From Bradyrhizobium nivariense (lineage in GTDB: Bacteria > Pseudomonadota > Alphaproteobacteria > Rhizobiales > Xanthobacteraceae): DNA of 64,000 bases. Positions 1 to 9,222 of the stretch are shown here, piece by piece. The position numbers were made by a program, and so were the translations under genes. The notes below the pieces were generated by a model. The model was not told the DNA's origin and ran no database searches. It saw only the letters and a program-made list of their open reading frames with translations. Numbering within the stretch: the stretch's first letter is position 1; every line of letters begins with the position of its first letter. Location: assembly GCF_029846715.1 (NCBI RefSeq), contig NZ_JARVWW010000003.1, positions 124,001 to 188,000 of the forward strand, written 5' to 3'.

Positions 1-1425
1 CGCACGCGCGACTACGTGATCCGTCGCGAGTTCGACGTCTCCGAGGGCGATGCCTACAACCGCGCGCTGGTCGACCGTGCCGAGCGCCGCTTGAAGAACC
101 TCGACTATTTCAAGAGCGTCAAGATCACGACGGAGCCCGGCTCGTCGAGCGACCGCGTGATCCTGCTCGTCGACATGGAAGAGAAATCGACCGGCGACTT
201 CTCGGTCTCCGGCGGTTACTCCACGACGGACGGCGCGCTGGCCGAAGTCTCGGTCTCCGAACGCAATTTGCTCGGCCGCGGCCTGTTCGCCAAGGCATCG
301 GTGACCTATGGCCAGTACGCGCGCGGCTACTCGCTGTCGTTCGTCGAGCCCTATCTGCTCGACTACCGTGTCGCGCTGGGTCTCGACCTCTATCAGCGTG
401 AGCAGAAGTCCAACAGCTACATCTCCTATGGCACCAAGACGCTCGGTTTCTCGCCGCGCCTCGGTTTCTCCCTGCGTGAAGATCTGTCGCTGCAGCTGCG
501 TTACTCGATCTACCGGCAGGAAATCACGCTGCCGTCCTACTTGGCGAACTGTAACAACATCGTCGGTTCGTCGGCCTTCAACCCGAGCCCGGCCTTCGCC
601 GCGTCGCAGACGCCGGCAATCGACCTAAGCTCGACCAATGGCCTCGGCTGCTACAGCGACGGTGAAGCCTCGCTGCCGGTGCGCAAGGAGCTTGCCAACG
701 GCAAGACGCTGACCTCCGCGCTCGGCTACACGCTGTCCTACAACACGCTGGACAATAACAAGAACCCGACCGACGGCCTGCTCGTCGATTTCCGTCAGGA
801 CTTTGCCGGCGTCGGCGGCGACGTCTCCTACCTGAAGACCGTGGCGGACGGAAAGTACTACACTCCGCTGGTTTCGGACATCGTCGGCCTCGTCCACCTT
901 CAGGGCGGCATTTTGACCAAGATGGGCGACGATCTACGCATGCTCGACCACTTCCAGATGGGCGCGAATCTCGTCCGCGGCTTTGCGCCGAACGGCATCG
1001 GCCCGCGCGACCTCAATCCCTTCGGTACGCAGGACGCGCTTGGCGGCACCAAGTATTGGGGCGCTTCGTTCGAATTGCAGATGCCGTTCTGGTTCCTGCC
1101 GAAAGAAGTGGGTCTGAAGGGCGCGGTCTATGCCGATGCCGGCGGCTTGTATGACTACAAGGGACCGACGACGTGGGGCGTGACTGGCGAAACGACCACG
1201 CCGGGTAACTCTGGCTGCACGGCGTCGACCACCAATCCGGCCACGCCGGGAACCTGTACCGGCCTGATTTACGACGACAGCAAGGTTATCCGATCGTCGG
1301 TCGGCGTCGGCCTGATCTGGGCCTCGCCGTTCGGTCCGCTGCGCTTCGACTACGCCGTGCCGCTCAGCAAGGGCAAGTACGACCGTACGCAGGAGTTCCG
1401 GTTCGGCGGCGGCACCTCGTTCTAA
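1..1425 (+). CDS. bamA: Outer membrane protein assembly factor BamA, 3' part
   Basis: C-terminal 474 codons of BamA, the outer-membrane Omp85 protein that inserts beta-barrel proteins. The reading frame is open from base 1, so the signal peptide and first POTRA domains lie upstream of the window. Residues 1-60 look like the end of the last POTRA domain ([15 protein letters not shown], then [12 protein letters not shown]). The rest is the 16-strand barrel, with the conserved VRGF motif ([14 protein letters not shown]) in the loop-6 region and a C-terminal phenylalanine (FGGGTSF) expected of a Bam substrate signature. Two Cys/Gly/Thr-rich stretches look like surface loops. It heads a co-directional series with lpxD, fabZ and lpxA, an envelope cluster typical of proteobacteria. 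Identity is secure; only the 5' end is missing. Confidence 0.96.
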   Translation, partial: RTRDYVIRREFDVSEGDAYNRALVDRAERRLKNLDYFKSVKITTEPGSSSDRVILLVDMEEKSTGDFSVSGGYSTTDGALAEVSVSERNLLGRGLFAKASVTYGQYARGYSLSFVEPYLLDYRVALGLDLYQREQKSNSYISYGTKTLGFSPRLGFSLREDLSLQLRYSIYRQEITLPSYLANCNNIVGSSAFNPSPAFAASQTPAIDLSSTNGLGCYSDGEASLPVRKELANGKTLTSALGYTLSYNTLDNNKNPTDGLLVDFRQDFAGVGGDVSYLKTVADGKYYTPLVSDIVGLVHLQGGILTKMGDDLRMLDHFQMGANLVRGFAPNGIGPRDLNPFGTQDALGGTKYWGASFELQMPFWFLPKEVGLKGAVYADAGGLYDYKGPTTWGVTGETTTPGNSGCTASTTNPATPGTCTGLIYDDSKVIRSSVGVGLIWASPFGPLRFDYAVPLSKGKYDRTQEFRFGGGTSF

Positions 1426-1437
1426 TTCGATCAGCAC

Positions 1438-1483
1438 GGCACGATCCGGATCGCTGGAGCCGGTTTCCGAAAGGGATCGTGCC
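1438..1483. repeat. Intergenic palindrome between bamA and lpxD
   Basis: A perfect 10-base inverted repeat (GGCACGATCC at 1438-1447 and GGATCGTGCC at 1474-1483) encloses a 26-base spacer containing the partly complementary tttccg/cgga. The layout resembles the dispersed rhizobial elements at 6440 and 56923, which also combine a GATCCGGA arm with a TTTCCGAAA arm. It could act as a transcript-end hairpin after bamA, but there is no T-run. Confidence 0.6.
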
Positions 1484-1550
1484 AATCCAAGAGATGAGGC
1501 ATGATGCGGCCTTGCCGCTTCGTGCCGAAGCCGGACCGCGACGGGGTGGA

Positions 1551-2618
1551 ATGGCGCAGCCGACCTTCTTCACAAAACCGCCTGCCTCAGCGCTGGCTGA
1601 CATTGCCACGCTGACCAAGGCGGAGCTGGTCGATCCCGCCAGGGGCGGCCAAATCATCACGGGCCTTGCTTCGCTCGACGAAGCGGGCCCGATGCATCTG
1701 GCGTTCTTCGACAATCTCAAATATGCCGACGAGCTCAAGGCAACCAAGGCCGGGGCCTGCCTGGTGAGCCCGCGTTTCGAGGCCCGGGTGCCCGCGCATG
1801 TGGCGGTGCTGCGGGCGACGCAGCCGTTCCGCGCCTTCGTCAGGATCGCGCGGGAGTGGCATGGCGATGCGCTCCGGCCGCAATCCTGGACCGGCAACGA
1901 CGGCATTGCGCCATCGGCGATCATTGACCCCACGGCCAGGCTCGAGGACGGCGTGATCGTCGATCCCCTGGCCGTGATCGGCCCTGACGTGGAGATCGGC
2001 AGCGGCACGGTGGTCGGTGTGGGGGCCGTGATCGGCCCCGGCGTCAAGATCGGCCGGGACTGCAATGTCGGCGCGCGCACCGCCATCCAGTGCGCGCTGA
2101 TCGGCAACGACGTGTTGATCCACCCGGGCTGCTCGATCGGCCAGGACGGTTACGGCTTCATCTTCTTCGGGCCCGAGGGCCATCTGAAGGTGCCCCAGAC
2201 CGGCCGCGTGCTGATCCAGAACAATGTGGAGGTCGGCGCCGGCACCACCATTGATCGCGGGTCCTTGCGCGACACCGTGATCGGGGAAGGGACCAAAATC
2301 GACAATCAGGTCCAGATCGGCCACAATGTGACCATCGGCCGGCACTGCCTGCTGGCAGCCCAGATCGGGCTCGCCGGCAGCCTGACCCTCGGCGACAACG
2401 TGGCGCTGGGAGCGAAGGTAGGCATCAACAATCACGTCAAGATCGGGGATGGAGCGCAGGTGACGGCCATGAGTGGCGTCAAGGACGACGTTCCTCCCAA
2501 CGGACGCTGGGGTGGTTTTTTTGCCAAGCCGACCAGGCAGTGGTTCAAGGAAATTTTGGCGGTGGAGCGCTTGGCGCGCGACAGCAAGGCCGATCCGAAG
2601 CAGGAGGAACGGGAGTGA
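1551..2618 (+). CDS. lpxD: UDP-3-O-acylglucosamine N-acyltransferase LpxD
   Basis: Third step of lipid A synthesis: transfers a 3-hydroxyacyl chain from acyl carrier protein to the 2-amino group of UDP-3-O-acylglucosamine, in the cytoplasm. About 355 residues: an N-terminal uridine-binding region (residues 1-100), then a left-handed beta-helix of hexapeptide repeats (residues ~110-310, e.g. [29 protein letters not shown]) with the catalytic-histidine context QIGHNVTIG, and a short C-terminal helix. I chose ATG 1551 (MAQPTFF) because it follows ggggtgga and gives the usual family length; the frame is open to 1479. The stop overlaps the fabZ start by four bases, so the two are translationally coupled. 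Confidence 0.95.
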   Translation: MAQPTFFTKPPASALADIATLTKAELVDPARGGQIITGLASLDEAGPMHLAFFDNLKYADELKATKAGACLVSPRFEARVPAHVAVLRATQPFRAFVRIAREWHGDALRPQSWTGNDGIAPSAIIDPTARLEDGVIVDPLAVIGPDVEIGSGTVVGVGAVIGPGVKIGRDCNVGARTAIQCALIGNDVLIHPGCSIGQDGYGFIFFGPEGHLKVPQTGRVLIQNNVEVGAGTTIDRGSLRDTVIGEGTKIDNQVQIGHNVTIGRHCLLAAQIGLAGSLTLGDNVALGAKVGINNHVKIGDGAQVTAMSGVKDDVPPNGRWGGFFAKPTRQWFKEILAVERLARDSKADPKQEERE

Positions 2619-3076
2619 CGGACGAAGCACCGGTCAGGTTCGAGCTTGTGGACATCAACATGATCCTGCAAACGCTCCCGCACCGTTTTCCAATGCTGCT
2701 GATCGATCGCGTGATCAACATCCGTACCGATTACAGCGGCATCGGCATCAAGAACGTCACCTTCAACGAGCCGCCGTTCCAGGGCCACTTTCCCGATCGC
2801 CCGGTCTATCCCGGCGTCATGATGATCGAAGCAATGGCGCAGACTGCGGGTGTGATCGGCATCAAGTCGGTCGAGGGCACCGAGAAGCCGCGCGCGGTCT
2901 ATTTCCTGACCATCGACAAGTGCAAGTTCCGCAAGCCGGTGCTGCCCGGCGATACCATCGAATATCACATGCGCTCAATCGGCCGCCGCAAGGCCATGTG
3001 GTGGTTTCACGGCGACGCCAAGGTCAACGGGCAGGTGGTCGCGGAGGCCGATGTCGGCGCCATGCTGACCGACTGA
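2615..3076 (+). CDS. fabZ: 3-hydroxyacyl-ACP dehydratase FabZ
   Basis: Dehydrates 3-hydroxyacyl-ACP in fatty acid elongation and shares its substrate with LpxA and LpxD, which explains its place in the cluster. 153 residues with a hot-dog fold; the active-site histidine is in LPHRFPML and the catalytic glutamate in the central helix after [20 protein letters not shown]. The start is GTG 2615, overlapping the lpxD stop (GTGA) and preceded at 2602 by aggagg, a strong ribosome site placed inside lpxD. The frame is open further upstream but the longer version has no homology-like sequence. Confidence 0.95.
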   Translation: MTDEAPVRFELVDINMILQTLPHRFPMLLIDRVINIRTDYSGIGIKNVTFNEPPFQGHFPDRPVYPGVMMIEAMAQTAGVIGIKSVEGTEKPRAVYFLTIDKCKFRKPVLPGDTIEYHMRSIGRRKAMWWFHGDAKVNGQVVAEADVGAMLTD

Positions 3077-3086
3077 GCGGTCTGGC

Positions 3087-3410
3087 TCATGCGCGGCAAT
3101 CGTAACGGCTGCCGGCCGTCTCGCGGGTGATATTCCGGTTGAAGAACTGGCCCATGGACGGAGCGCCCAGGAGGCCGTCGACCATCTCGGCCGCGACGCC
3201 GCAATAGCGGTCATACCTGCCGTCGATCGCGACCACGAGGTTCTGCTGCGCACGGTCGTAACAGACGCGCTGAAGCACCGTGCTGCGGCTGATGTCGCGG
3301 CATTCGAATGTCGCGAGGTCGATCGGGCGGCGTTCGCCGGTCTCGACCGTCTCGGAGACGATCGGTGCGGTCGCGAGCTGTGCGAGCAGAAGTGCCAGGG
3401 CCCTGACCAC
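3087..3410 (-). CDS. Small exported KTSC-domain protein
   Basis: 107 residues from a GTG start. Residues 1-20 (MVRALALLLAQLATAPIVSE) look like a signal peptide. The rest matches the KTSC domain pattern: a tyrosine-containing beta-hairpin (CYDRAQQNLVVAI, YDRYCGV) followed by an amphipathic segment ending in APSMGQFFNRNI. KTSC domains also occur at the C-terminus of some lysyl-tRNA synthetases; their role is not known. Three cysteines remain in the mature part. It lies antisense between fabZ and lpxA, ten bases from the fabZ stop, and so interrupts an otherwise co-directional lipid A operon. Function unknown. Confidence 0.6.
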   Translation of the reverse strand: MVRALALLLAQLATAPIVSETVETGERRPIDLATFECRDISRSTVLQRVCYDRAQQNLVVAIDGRYDRYCGVAAEMVDGLLGAPSMGQFFNRNITRETAGSRYDCRA

Positions 3411-3585
3411 GATACCTGAAGCTCCGCGTGAACTTGTTGATGAGCCGGGAAGGCTGCCTCATCCGGCACTTGAAACACGGAGAGATGATACGTCACTGGA
3501 CAGATCGGGCATAGTCGCGCTAACCACCGGAAAACCGAATGACTTCAACGCATAACCAGCCCTTCTTGACGAGTTAGATTGCTTG

Positions 3586-4377
3586 ATGAGCAAGATTGAT
3601 CCCACCGCACGGGTCGAGGACGGCGCCGTGATCGGCGAGGGCACCGAGATCGGACCCTATTGCATCATCGGCACCAATGTCGTGATCGGCGCGAACTGCA
3701 AGCTGATCGGACATGTTCATGTCACGGCGCAGACCACCATCGGTGACGATTGCACCATCTATCCCTTTGCCTCGCTCGGCACCCCACCGCAGTCGCTCAG
3801 CTATCGTGGCGAATTGACGAAGCTAAAGATCGGTTCGGGCTGCACCATCCGCGAGTCCGTGACCATGAACGCCGGCACCGTCGCAGGCGGCGGCATCACG
3901 GAGGTCGGCGACCGCAACTATTTCATGAACTGCAGCCATGTCGGCCATGACTGCAATGTCGGCAACGACGTGATCTTCGCGACCTCGGCCACGCTCGGCG
4001 GTCACTGCGAGATCGGTGATTTCGTCTTCATCGGCGGTCTGTCCGCGGTGCACCAGTTTACCCGCATCGGCCCGCAGGTGATGGTCGGCGGCGTGTGCGG
4101 CGTGCGCGACGACGTCATTCCGTTCGGCCTCGTCAACGGCCAGTATGCTGTGCTCGAAGGCCTCAACCTGATCGGCATGAAGCGGCGCAAGTTCACCAAG
4201 CAGCGGCTTGCGACCGTGCGCGCGTTCTACCAGAAGCTCTTCCACGGTCCCGGCACCTTTGCCGAACGGCTGGAGGCGGCGCGGCCGCTCGCCGGCGAAG
4301 ATCCGGCGATCGCCGAAATCCTCGACTTCATCGGCAAGGGCAGGCGCCCGCTCTGTCTTCCCGCCATCGCGAAGTGA
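3586..4377 (+). CDS. lpxA: UDP-N-acetylglucosamine O-acyltransferase LpxA
   Basis: First step of lipid A synthesis: acylates the 3-OH of UDP-GlcNAc from 3-hydroxyacyl-ACP. 263 residues: left-handed beta-helix of hexapeptide repeats over residues 1-190 (IDPTARVEDGAVIGEGTEIG, HVGHDCNVGNDVIFA) and a C-terminal helical domain (KRRKFTKQRLATVRAFYQ). The catalytic histidine is in the NCSHVGHD stretch. ATG 3586 follows an in-frame TTG at 3583; I take the ATG. It has about 175 bases of its own upstream space because of the antisense KTSC gene, so it may have its own promoter. lpxI follows after 19 bases. Confidence 0.96.
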   Translation: MSKIDPTARVEDGAVIGEGTEIGPYCIIGTNVVIGANCKLIGHVHVTAQTTIGDDCTIYPFASLGTPPQSLSYRGELTKLKIGSGCTIRESVTMNAGTVAGGGITEVGDRNYFMNCSHVGHDCNVGNDVIFATSATLGGHCEIGDFVFIGGLSAVHQFTRIGPQVMVGGVCGVRDDVIPFGLVNGQYAVLEGLNLIGMKRRKFTKQRLATVRAFYQKLFHGPGTFAERLEAARPLAGEDPAIAEILDFIGKGRRPLCLPAIAK

Positions 4378-4396
4378 TGATGGGATGGCCGCGGGT

Positions 4397-5254
4397 ATGA
4401 CATCGGCGGCTTCGGAGATTGCATCACCGGTCGGCGTGGTCGCAGGCGGCGGCGCCATGCCGTTCGCGGTCGCCGACTCGCTCGCTGCCCGCGGCATCAC
4501 ACCGGTGTTGTTTCCCCTTCGGGGAGCCTGCGATCCGGCGCGGGTGGAGAAATTCCGCCATCGCTGGATCTCGGTCGGCCAGCTCGGCCGCGCCATGCGG
4601 CTGTTTCGCGAGGAGGGCTGCCGCGACCTGATCTTCATTGGCACGCTGGTACGCCCCTCGCTCTCGGAGGTCCGGGTCGACTTCACGACGCTCCGGCTGC
4701 TCGGCAATGTCATCCGCGCCTTCCGCGGCGGCGACGATCATTTGTTGTCCGGCGTCGGGCGCATTCTCGAGCAGGGCGGCTTTCGCATGGTCGGCATCAA
4801 GGATGTTGCGCCCGACCTGCTGATGCCCGAGGGCTGCATCAGCCGCGCCTGGCCGAGCGACACCGGCAAGACCGACATCGAGCGCGGACGCGCGGTGCTG
4901 ACCGCGCTCGGTCCATTCGACATCGGCCAGGCTGCGGTCGTGATCGACGGCCATGTGGTGGCGGTCGAGGATATCGAGGGCACCGATGCGCTGCTCGCGC
5001 GCGTGGCGCGCCTGCGCGAGGAGGGCCGCATCCGCGCCGCCACCGGGCGGGGCGTACTGGTGAAGGTACCAAAGAGCGGGCAGGATTTGCGCTTCGACCT
5101 GCCGACGATCGGCCCGCGCACCCTCGAGGGCGTCGCCGCCGCAGGGCTGGCAGGCATCGCCGTCGTCGCTGGCAACACCATCGCGGCCGAGCCGCAGGCG
5201 ATGATTGCGCTCGCCGACGCAAAATACCTCTTCGTCATCGGCTTGCCGGCGTGA
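4397..5254 (+). CDS. lpxI: UDP-2,3-diacylglucosamine pyrophosphatase LpxI
   Basis: Hydrolyses UDP-2,3-diacylglucosamine to lipid X and UMP; LpxI replaces LpxH in most alphaproteobacteria. 285 residues from ATG 4397 (an alternative in-frame ATG is at 4385). N-terminal domain starts VGVVAGGGAMPFAVADS, and the central GGDDHLLSGVGRILE segment is typical of the LpxI (DUF1009) family. The C-terminal domain contains VLVKVPKSGQDLRFDLPTIG and the closing AGNTIAAEPQAMIALAD. The position between lpxA and lpxB is the standard arrangement and supports the call. The stop codon shares one base with the lpxB ATG. Confidence 0.94.
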   Translation: MTSAASEIASPVGVVAGGGAMPFAVADSLAARGITPVLFPLRGACDPARVEKFRHRWISVGQLGRAMRLFREEGCRDLIFIGTLVRPSLSEVRVDFTTLRLLGNVIRAFRGGDDHLLSGVGRILEQGGFRMVGIKDVAPDLLMPEGCISRAWPSDTGKTDIERGRAVLTALGPFDIGQAAVVIDGHVVAVEDIEGTDALLARVARLREEGRIRAATGRGVLVKVPKSGQDLRFDLPTIGPRTLEGVAAAGLAGIAVVAGNTIAAEPQAMIALADAKYLFVIGLPA

Positions 5255-6435
5255 TGCAAGGCCGCGATCCCAAGCGCAAGATCTTCCTGATCGCGACGGA
5301 GGAATCCGGCGACCGGCTCGGCAGCGCCTTGATGAAGGTGCTGCGGCAGCGGCTCGGCGACGGCGTGCAGTTCGTGGGCGTCGGCGGCCGCACCATGGCG
5401 CGCCAGGGTCTCGAGACGCTGTTTCCGATCGAGGAGCTCTCGATCGTGGGTTTCGCCGCGGTGGTGCAGCAATTGCCGAAGATCCTGCGGCTGATCCGCG
5501 AGACCGCAGAGGCCGTGACCGAGGCCGCGCCGGACGCGCTCGTCATCATCGACAGCCCCGACTTCACCCACCGTGTCGCCCGCCGCGTGCGGGCGCGCAA
5601 TCCGGCGATCCCTATCGTCGACTATGTCTCGCCCCAGCTCTGGGCTTGGCGGCCGGGACGGGCGCGGACCATGCTCGGCTACGTCGATCATGTGCTCGGC
5701 CTGTTGCCGTTCGAGCCGGAGGAATATCGCAAGCTCGGCGGGCCGCCATGCAGCTATGTCGGCCATCCCCTGATCGAGCAACTGCCCTCGCTGCGGCCGA
5801 ACGCGGAGGAGCAGAAGCGCCGCGACCGCGAGCCGCCGGTTTTGCTGGTGCTGCCCGGCAGCCGCCGCAGCGAGATCAGGCACCATCTCGACGTGTTCGG
5901 CGCAACGCTCGGCCGGTTGCAGGCGGAAGGCCGTGCGTTCGAACTGATGCTGCCGACCATGCCGCATCTCGAAGCCACCATCCGCGAAGGCATCGCGAAC
6001 TGGCCGGTCAAGCCTCAAATCGTGATCGGTGAAAACGAGAAGCGCGCCGCCTTCCGCATCGCGCGCGCGGCGCTGGCAAAATCCGGCACGGTGACGCTGG
6101 AGCTCGCATTGTCAGGCATTCCGATGGTGACGGCCTATCGCGTCGGCGCGATCGAAGCCTTCATCCTGCGCCGCGCGATCCGCGTCTCCTCGGTGATCCT
6201 TGCCAATCTCGTGATCGGCAAGGACGTCATTCCGGAGTTCTTGCAGGAGGAGTGCACGCCGGAGAAGCTGGCGCCCGCGCTGTCGGAGCTTCTGACGGAT
6301 TCACCGCTGCGCCGACAGCAGGTGGAAGCGTTCGCCCAGCTCGATACGATCATGTCGACCGGCAACAAGTCGCCGAGCGTGCTCGCAGCCGACATCCTGC
6401 TGGCGACGATGCGCAAGAGCAGGCGGGCGCCTTAG
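5254..6435 (+). CDS. lpxB: Lipid-A-disaccharide synthase LpxB
   Basis: Condenses lipid X with UDP-2,3-diacylglucosamine into the tetra-acyl disaccharide of lipid A; peripheral inner-membrane GT19 glycosyltransferase. 393 residues with the family hallmarks: N-terminal ATEESGDRLGSALM, the VGVGGRTMARQGLE segment, VDYVSPQLWAWRPGRA, CSYVGHPLIEQ, LLVLPGSRRSEI and the nucleotide-binding AKSGTVTLELALSGIPMV. ATG 5254 overlaps the lpxI stop (TGATG); a GTG one codon earlier is also possible. It is the last gene of the lipid A cluster; a dispersed palindromic repeat follows at once and the next gene is on the other strand. Confidence 0.96.
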   Translation: MQGRDPKRKIFLIATEESGDRLGSALMKVLRQRLGDGVQFVGVGGRTMARQGLETLFPIEELSIVGFAAVVQQLPKILRLIRETAEAVTEAAPDALVIIDSPDFTHRVARRVRARNPAIPIVDYVSPQLWAWRPGRARTMLGYVDHVLGLLPFEPEEYRKLGGPPCSYVGHPLIEQLPSLRPNAEEQKRRDREPPVLLVLPGSRRSEIRHHLDVFGATLGRLQAEGRAFELMLPTMPHLEATIREGIANWPVKPQIVIGENEKRAAFRIARAALAKSGTVTLELALSGIPMVTAYRVGAIEAFILRRAIRVSSVILANLVIGKDVIPEFLQEECTPEKLAPALSELLTDSPLRRQQVEAFAQLDTIMSTGNKSPSVLAADILLATMRKSRRAP

Positions 6436-6439
6436 TTTT

Positions 6440-6481
6440 GAGCTTTCGGAAAACCGCTGCACACTTTTCCGAATCATGCTC
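6440..6481. repeat. Dispersed palindromic intergenic element
   Basis: The sequence has the arms ttcggaaaaccgctg and ttttccgaatcatgctc, a diverged version of the element at 56923-56971 and of a repeat common in Bradyrhizobium intergenic regions. It lies between the convergent ends of lpxB and the SDR gene, and its last base is part of the SDR stop codon. It marks the edge of the sugar-uptake cassette. Confidence 0.65.
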
Positions 6482-7248
6482 TAGCCGAGGCCAGCGTCGA
6501 CCTGAAAACACTGGCGCGTGACGCGCTGGCTCTCGTCGGATGCCAGGAACAGCGCCATGTTCGCGATGTCGTCGGGCGTCACCGCATCGGGAATGGCCTG
6601 GCGCGTGCGCAGCTCGGCGATCGCCTGCTCATCCGGATACCACATCCGGCGCTGACGCTCGGTGATCACCATCCCCGGCGCTATCGCGTTGACGCGGATG
6701 CGGTCGGGACCGACCAGCCGGGCCAGGGAGTTGGTGAAGCCGACGATCGCGGCCTTTGCCGCGGCGTAGACCGGCAGCGCCGGCGCGCCGCGCATCCAGG
6801 CAATCGACGACATGTTGATGATCGAACCGCCGCCGCGTGCCTGCATCTGCGGCACCACCGCTTGCGCGGCAAAGAAGACGTGCTTGAGGTTGACGCCGAT
6901 CATCCAGTCGAACTCGGTGGGCGTCACCTCGGCCAGCACCTGACGCTGATCATTCGCGGCGTTGTTGACGAGGACCGCGGCATCGCCAAGCGATCCGTGA
7001 ACGTGCGCCATGGCGCCGCGCAAGGCGTCGATGTCGAGCAGATCGCACGGCACGAACAATGGTGCGGTCCCGGACGCGGCCTTCACCTCCGCGACCAGCG
7101 CCCGGCCGGCTGCCTCATCGAGATCCAGGAGCGCGACGCGAGCCCCCTGGGCCGCGAACGCCCGCACGAAGGCGGCACCGATGCCGCTGGCGCCACCGGT
7201 AATCAACACCACGCGATCCTTAAGACCGGCATAGCTCGTCTTTGTCAT
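6481..7248 (-). CDS. Short-chain dehydrogenase/reductase of a sugar-uptake operon
   Basis: 255 residues, classical SDR oxidoreductase. Cofactor-binding TGGASGIGAAF is near residue 18, a central NNAAN motif, the catalytic serine in the NMSSIAW segment and the catalytic YAAAK pair (Tyr/Lys) near residue 160. An acidic residue after the second strand (LLDLDE) favours NAD(H) over NADP(H). The true start is ATG 7248, which overlaps the stop of the upstream ABC ATPase gene (ATGA); the longer open frame upstream is out-of-frame ATPase sequence. As the last gene of the operon it probably oxidises the imported sugar or sugar alcohol; the substrate cannot be told from sequence. Confidence 0.9.
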   Translation of the reverse strand: MTKTSYAGLKDRVVLITGGASGIGAAFVRAFAAQGARVALLDLDEAAGRALVAEVKAASGTAPLFVPCDLLDIDALRGAMAHVHGSLGDAAVLVNNAANDQRQVLAEVTPTEFDWMIGVNLKHVFFAAQAVVPQMQARGGGSIINMSSIAWMRGAPALPVYAAAKAAIVGFTNSLARLVGPDRIRVNAIAPGMVITERQRRMWYPDEQAIAELRTRQAIPDAVTPDDIANMALFLASDESQRVTRQCFQVDAGLG

Positions 7249-8354
7249 GCGATCAGTCGCTCCGTCTCGGGGTCGAACAGGCAGATGCGGCGCGTATCGA
7301 GCGCGAAGGGGGCGGGGGCGCCAGGTGTGGGGCGGATATCCGGCGTGATGCGCGCCAGCGCAGTCTCGCCGCCAAGCCGCAGCAGCACGATGGTTTCGGC
7401 CCCGGTCGGCTCGATCATCTCCACGGGCGCGCTGACGACGATGGGCGCATCGCCGGCAAACACGCGGCTGCCCTCGGCGATGCATTCGGGCCTGATCCCG
7501 AACACCACCTCGCGGCCGACAAAGGGCGCCGCGGCGTCGTATCCTTGCAGGCGGACACGAACCTCGTCCGGCCGCCCCGCACCGATCACGACCACGGGCC
7601 CGCCGGCATCGGCCTCGAGCCGTGCCGGCATCGTGTTCATCGGCGGCGAGCCCATGAAGCGTGCCACGAACAGGTTGGCGGGATAGCGATACACGGTGTC
7701 AGGGTCGGCAAACTGCTGCACCACGCCCCGGTGCATCACGGCGATGCGCGTCGCCATTGTCATCGCCTCGATCTGGTCGTGGGTGACATAGACGATGGTG
7801 GCACCGATGCGCTGGTGCAGCCGCTTGATCTCCATCCGCATCTCGACGCGCAGCTTGGCGTCGAGATTGGAGAGCGGCTCGTCGAACAGGAAGAGCAGGG
7901 GATCGCGCACCAGCGCCCGGCCCATCGCCACGCGCTGGCGCTGGCCGCCGGACAATTGCGACGGCTTGCGGCCGAGCAGCGGCTCGATCTGGAGCAGCCG
8001 GGCCACGTTTGCCAGCGCCTTCTCCTGCTCCGCCTTGGCTACGCGTCGGCATTCCATGCCGAAGGTGATGTTCTGGCGCACCGTCATCGACGGATAGAGC
8101 GCGTAGGACTGGAACACCATGGCGATGTCGCGGTCCTTCGGTGGGATGTCGTTGACGACACGTCCGCCGATTTCCACGGTGCCTGCGCTCGGGCGGTCGA
8201 GCCCGGCGACGATGTTGAGCAGCGTGGACTTGCCGCAGCCGGATGGGCCGACCAGCACGGTGAATTCACCGCTCTCGATGTCGAGATCGATGCCCTTCAG
8301 CACCTCCAGATTGGCGTAGCGCTTGGACAGGGAGCGAATGCTTAGTGCTGCCAT
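7245..8354 (-). CDS. Sugar ABC transporter ATP-binding protein, UgpC/MalK type
   Basis: 369 residues. Walker A GPSGCGKSTLL near residue 39, signature LSGGQRQRVAMGRAL near 135, Walker B LFLFDEPLSNLD near 155 and the switch histidine in YVTHDQIEAM. The C-terminal third is the TOBE/OB regulatory region typical of CUT1 carbohydrate importers (PANLFVARFMGSPPMN). It powers the two permeases encoded immediately upstream. The start is ATG 8354, ten bases after the upstream permease stop. The substrate is not readable from the ATPase; UgpC-like and MalK-like names are both used for this family. Confidence 0.94.
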   Translation of the reverse strand: MAALSIRSLSKRYANLEVLKGIDLDIESGEFTVLVGPSGCGKSTLLNIVAGLDRPSAGTVEIGGRVVNDIPPKDRDIAMVFQSYALYPSMTVRQNITFGMECRRVAKAEQEKALANVARLLQIEPLLGRKPSQLSGGQRQRVAMGRALVRDPLLFLFDEPLSNLDAKLRVEMRMEIKRLHQRIGATIVYVTHDQIEAMTMATRIAVMHRGVVQQFADPDTVYRYPANLFVARFMGSPPMNTMPARLEADAGGPVVVIGAGRPDEVRVRLQGYDAAAPFVGREVVFGIRPECIAEGSRVFAGDAPIVVSAPVEMIEPTGAETIVLLRLGGETALARITPDIRPTPGAPAPFALDTRRICLFDPETERLIA

Positions 8355-8364
8355 GACGACCCCA

Positions 8365-9222
8365 TCATTTCACAGCCCCGGCAGTGAGGCCGCGTACGAA
8401 ATACCTGCCGCCGAGGAGATAGATCAACAAAGTGGGCAGCGCTGCGATGATCACCGCCGCGCTCTGCACGCCGTGCTGCGGGATATCTGCGATCGCGGCA
8501 GAAAGCGCAATGAGGGCGGCCGTGACGGGTTGCTGCTGGCCGGTCGTAAATGTCACGCCATAGAGGAACTCGTTCCAGATGTGCGTGAACTGCCAGATCA
8601 CGGTGACGATCAGAATCGGAGACGAGAGCGGCAGAATGATGCGCCAGAAAATACGGAAGAACCCGGCGCCATCGATGCGCGCCGCCCTGATCAGTTCGTG
8701 TGGAATGGCGACGTAGTAGTTCCGGCAGAACAGCGTGGTGAAGGAGAGCCCCTGGATCGTGTGAATCAGCACGAGACCCGTCAGCGTGTTGATGAGACCG
8801 ATGTCCCGCAGCACGATAGTCCAGGGCAGCAAGCGCATCTGCTGGGGAAGGAAGAGGCCAAGGGTCACGATGCCGTAGATCCAGCTATCGCCGCGAAAGC
8901 GCCAGAGCGACACGGCGTAACCGGCGACAGCACCGAGCAGGGTGGAGAAGATCGTCGCGGGAATCGTGACGAGTGCGGAGTTCAGCATGTACGGTCGGAT
9001 GCCGGCGCAGGTCTCGGCGACACAGAAGCCGCTCCAGGCGGTGGCGTAGTTGCCCCAGGCCCATTGTTGCGGCCAGCCGATCATCGAGGCCTGTGCGATC
9101 TCCTCGTTGGTGCGGAGCGAGTTCAGAACGACAACAACCAGTGGCGCGAGATAAGCTGCCGCGAACAACGACACGACGAGATAGATCAGGATTCGGCTCG
9201 GCGCGAAGGTTCTGTCACCCAT
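8365..9222 (-). CDS. Carbohydrate ABC transporter permease, MalG/UgpE type
   Basis: 285 residues with about six membrane spans, beginning at a hydrophobic first helix (ILIYLVVSLFAAAYLAPLVVV). The EAA loop that docks on the ATPase is present (ELIRAARIDGAGFFRIFW followed by RIILPL). The periplasmic loop after the first helix is typical of the MalG subfamily. The start is ATG 9222, eight bases inside the end of the preceding permease gene; the frame is open upstream but that part is antisense-like shadow sequence. It forms the channel together with the product of 9215-10144. Confidence 0.92.
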   Translation of the reverse strand: MGDRTFAPSRILIYLVVSLFAAAYLAPLVVVVLNSLRTNEEIAQASMIGWPQQWAWGNYATAWSGFCVAETCAGIRPYMLNSALVTIPATIFSTLLGAVAGYAVSLWRFRGDSWIYGIVTLGLFLPQQMRLLPWTIVLRDIGLINTLTGLVLIHTIQGLSFTTLFCRNYYVAIPHELIRAARIDGAGFFRIFWRIILPLSSPILIVTVIWQFTHIWNEFLYGVTFTTGQQQPVTAALIALSAAIADIPQHGVQSAAVIIAALPTLLIYLLGGRYFVRGLTAGAVK

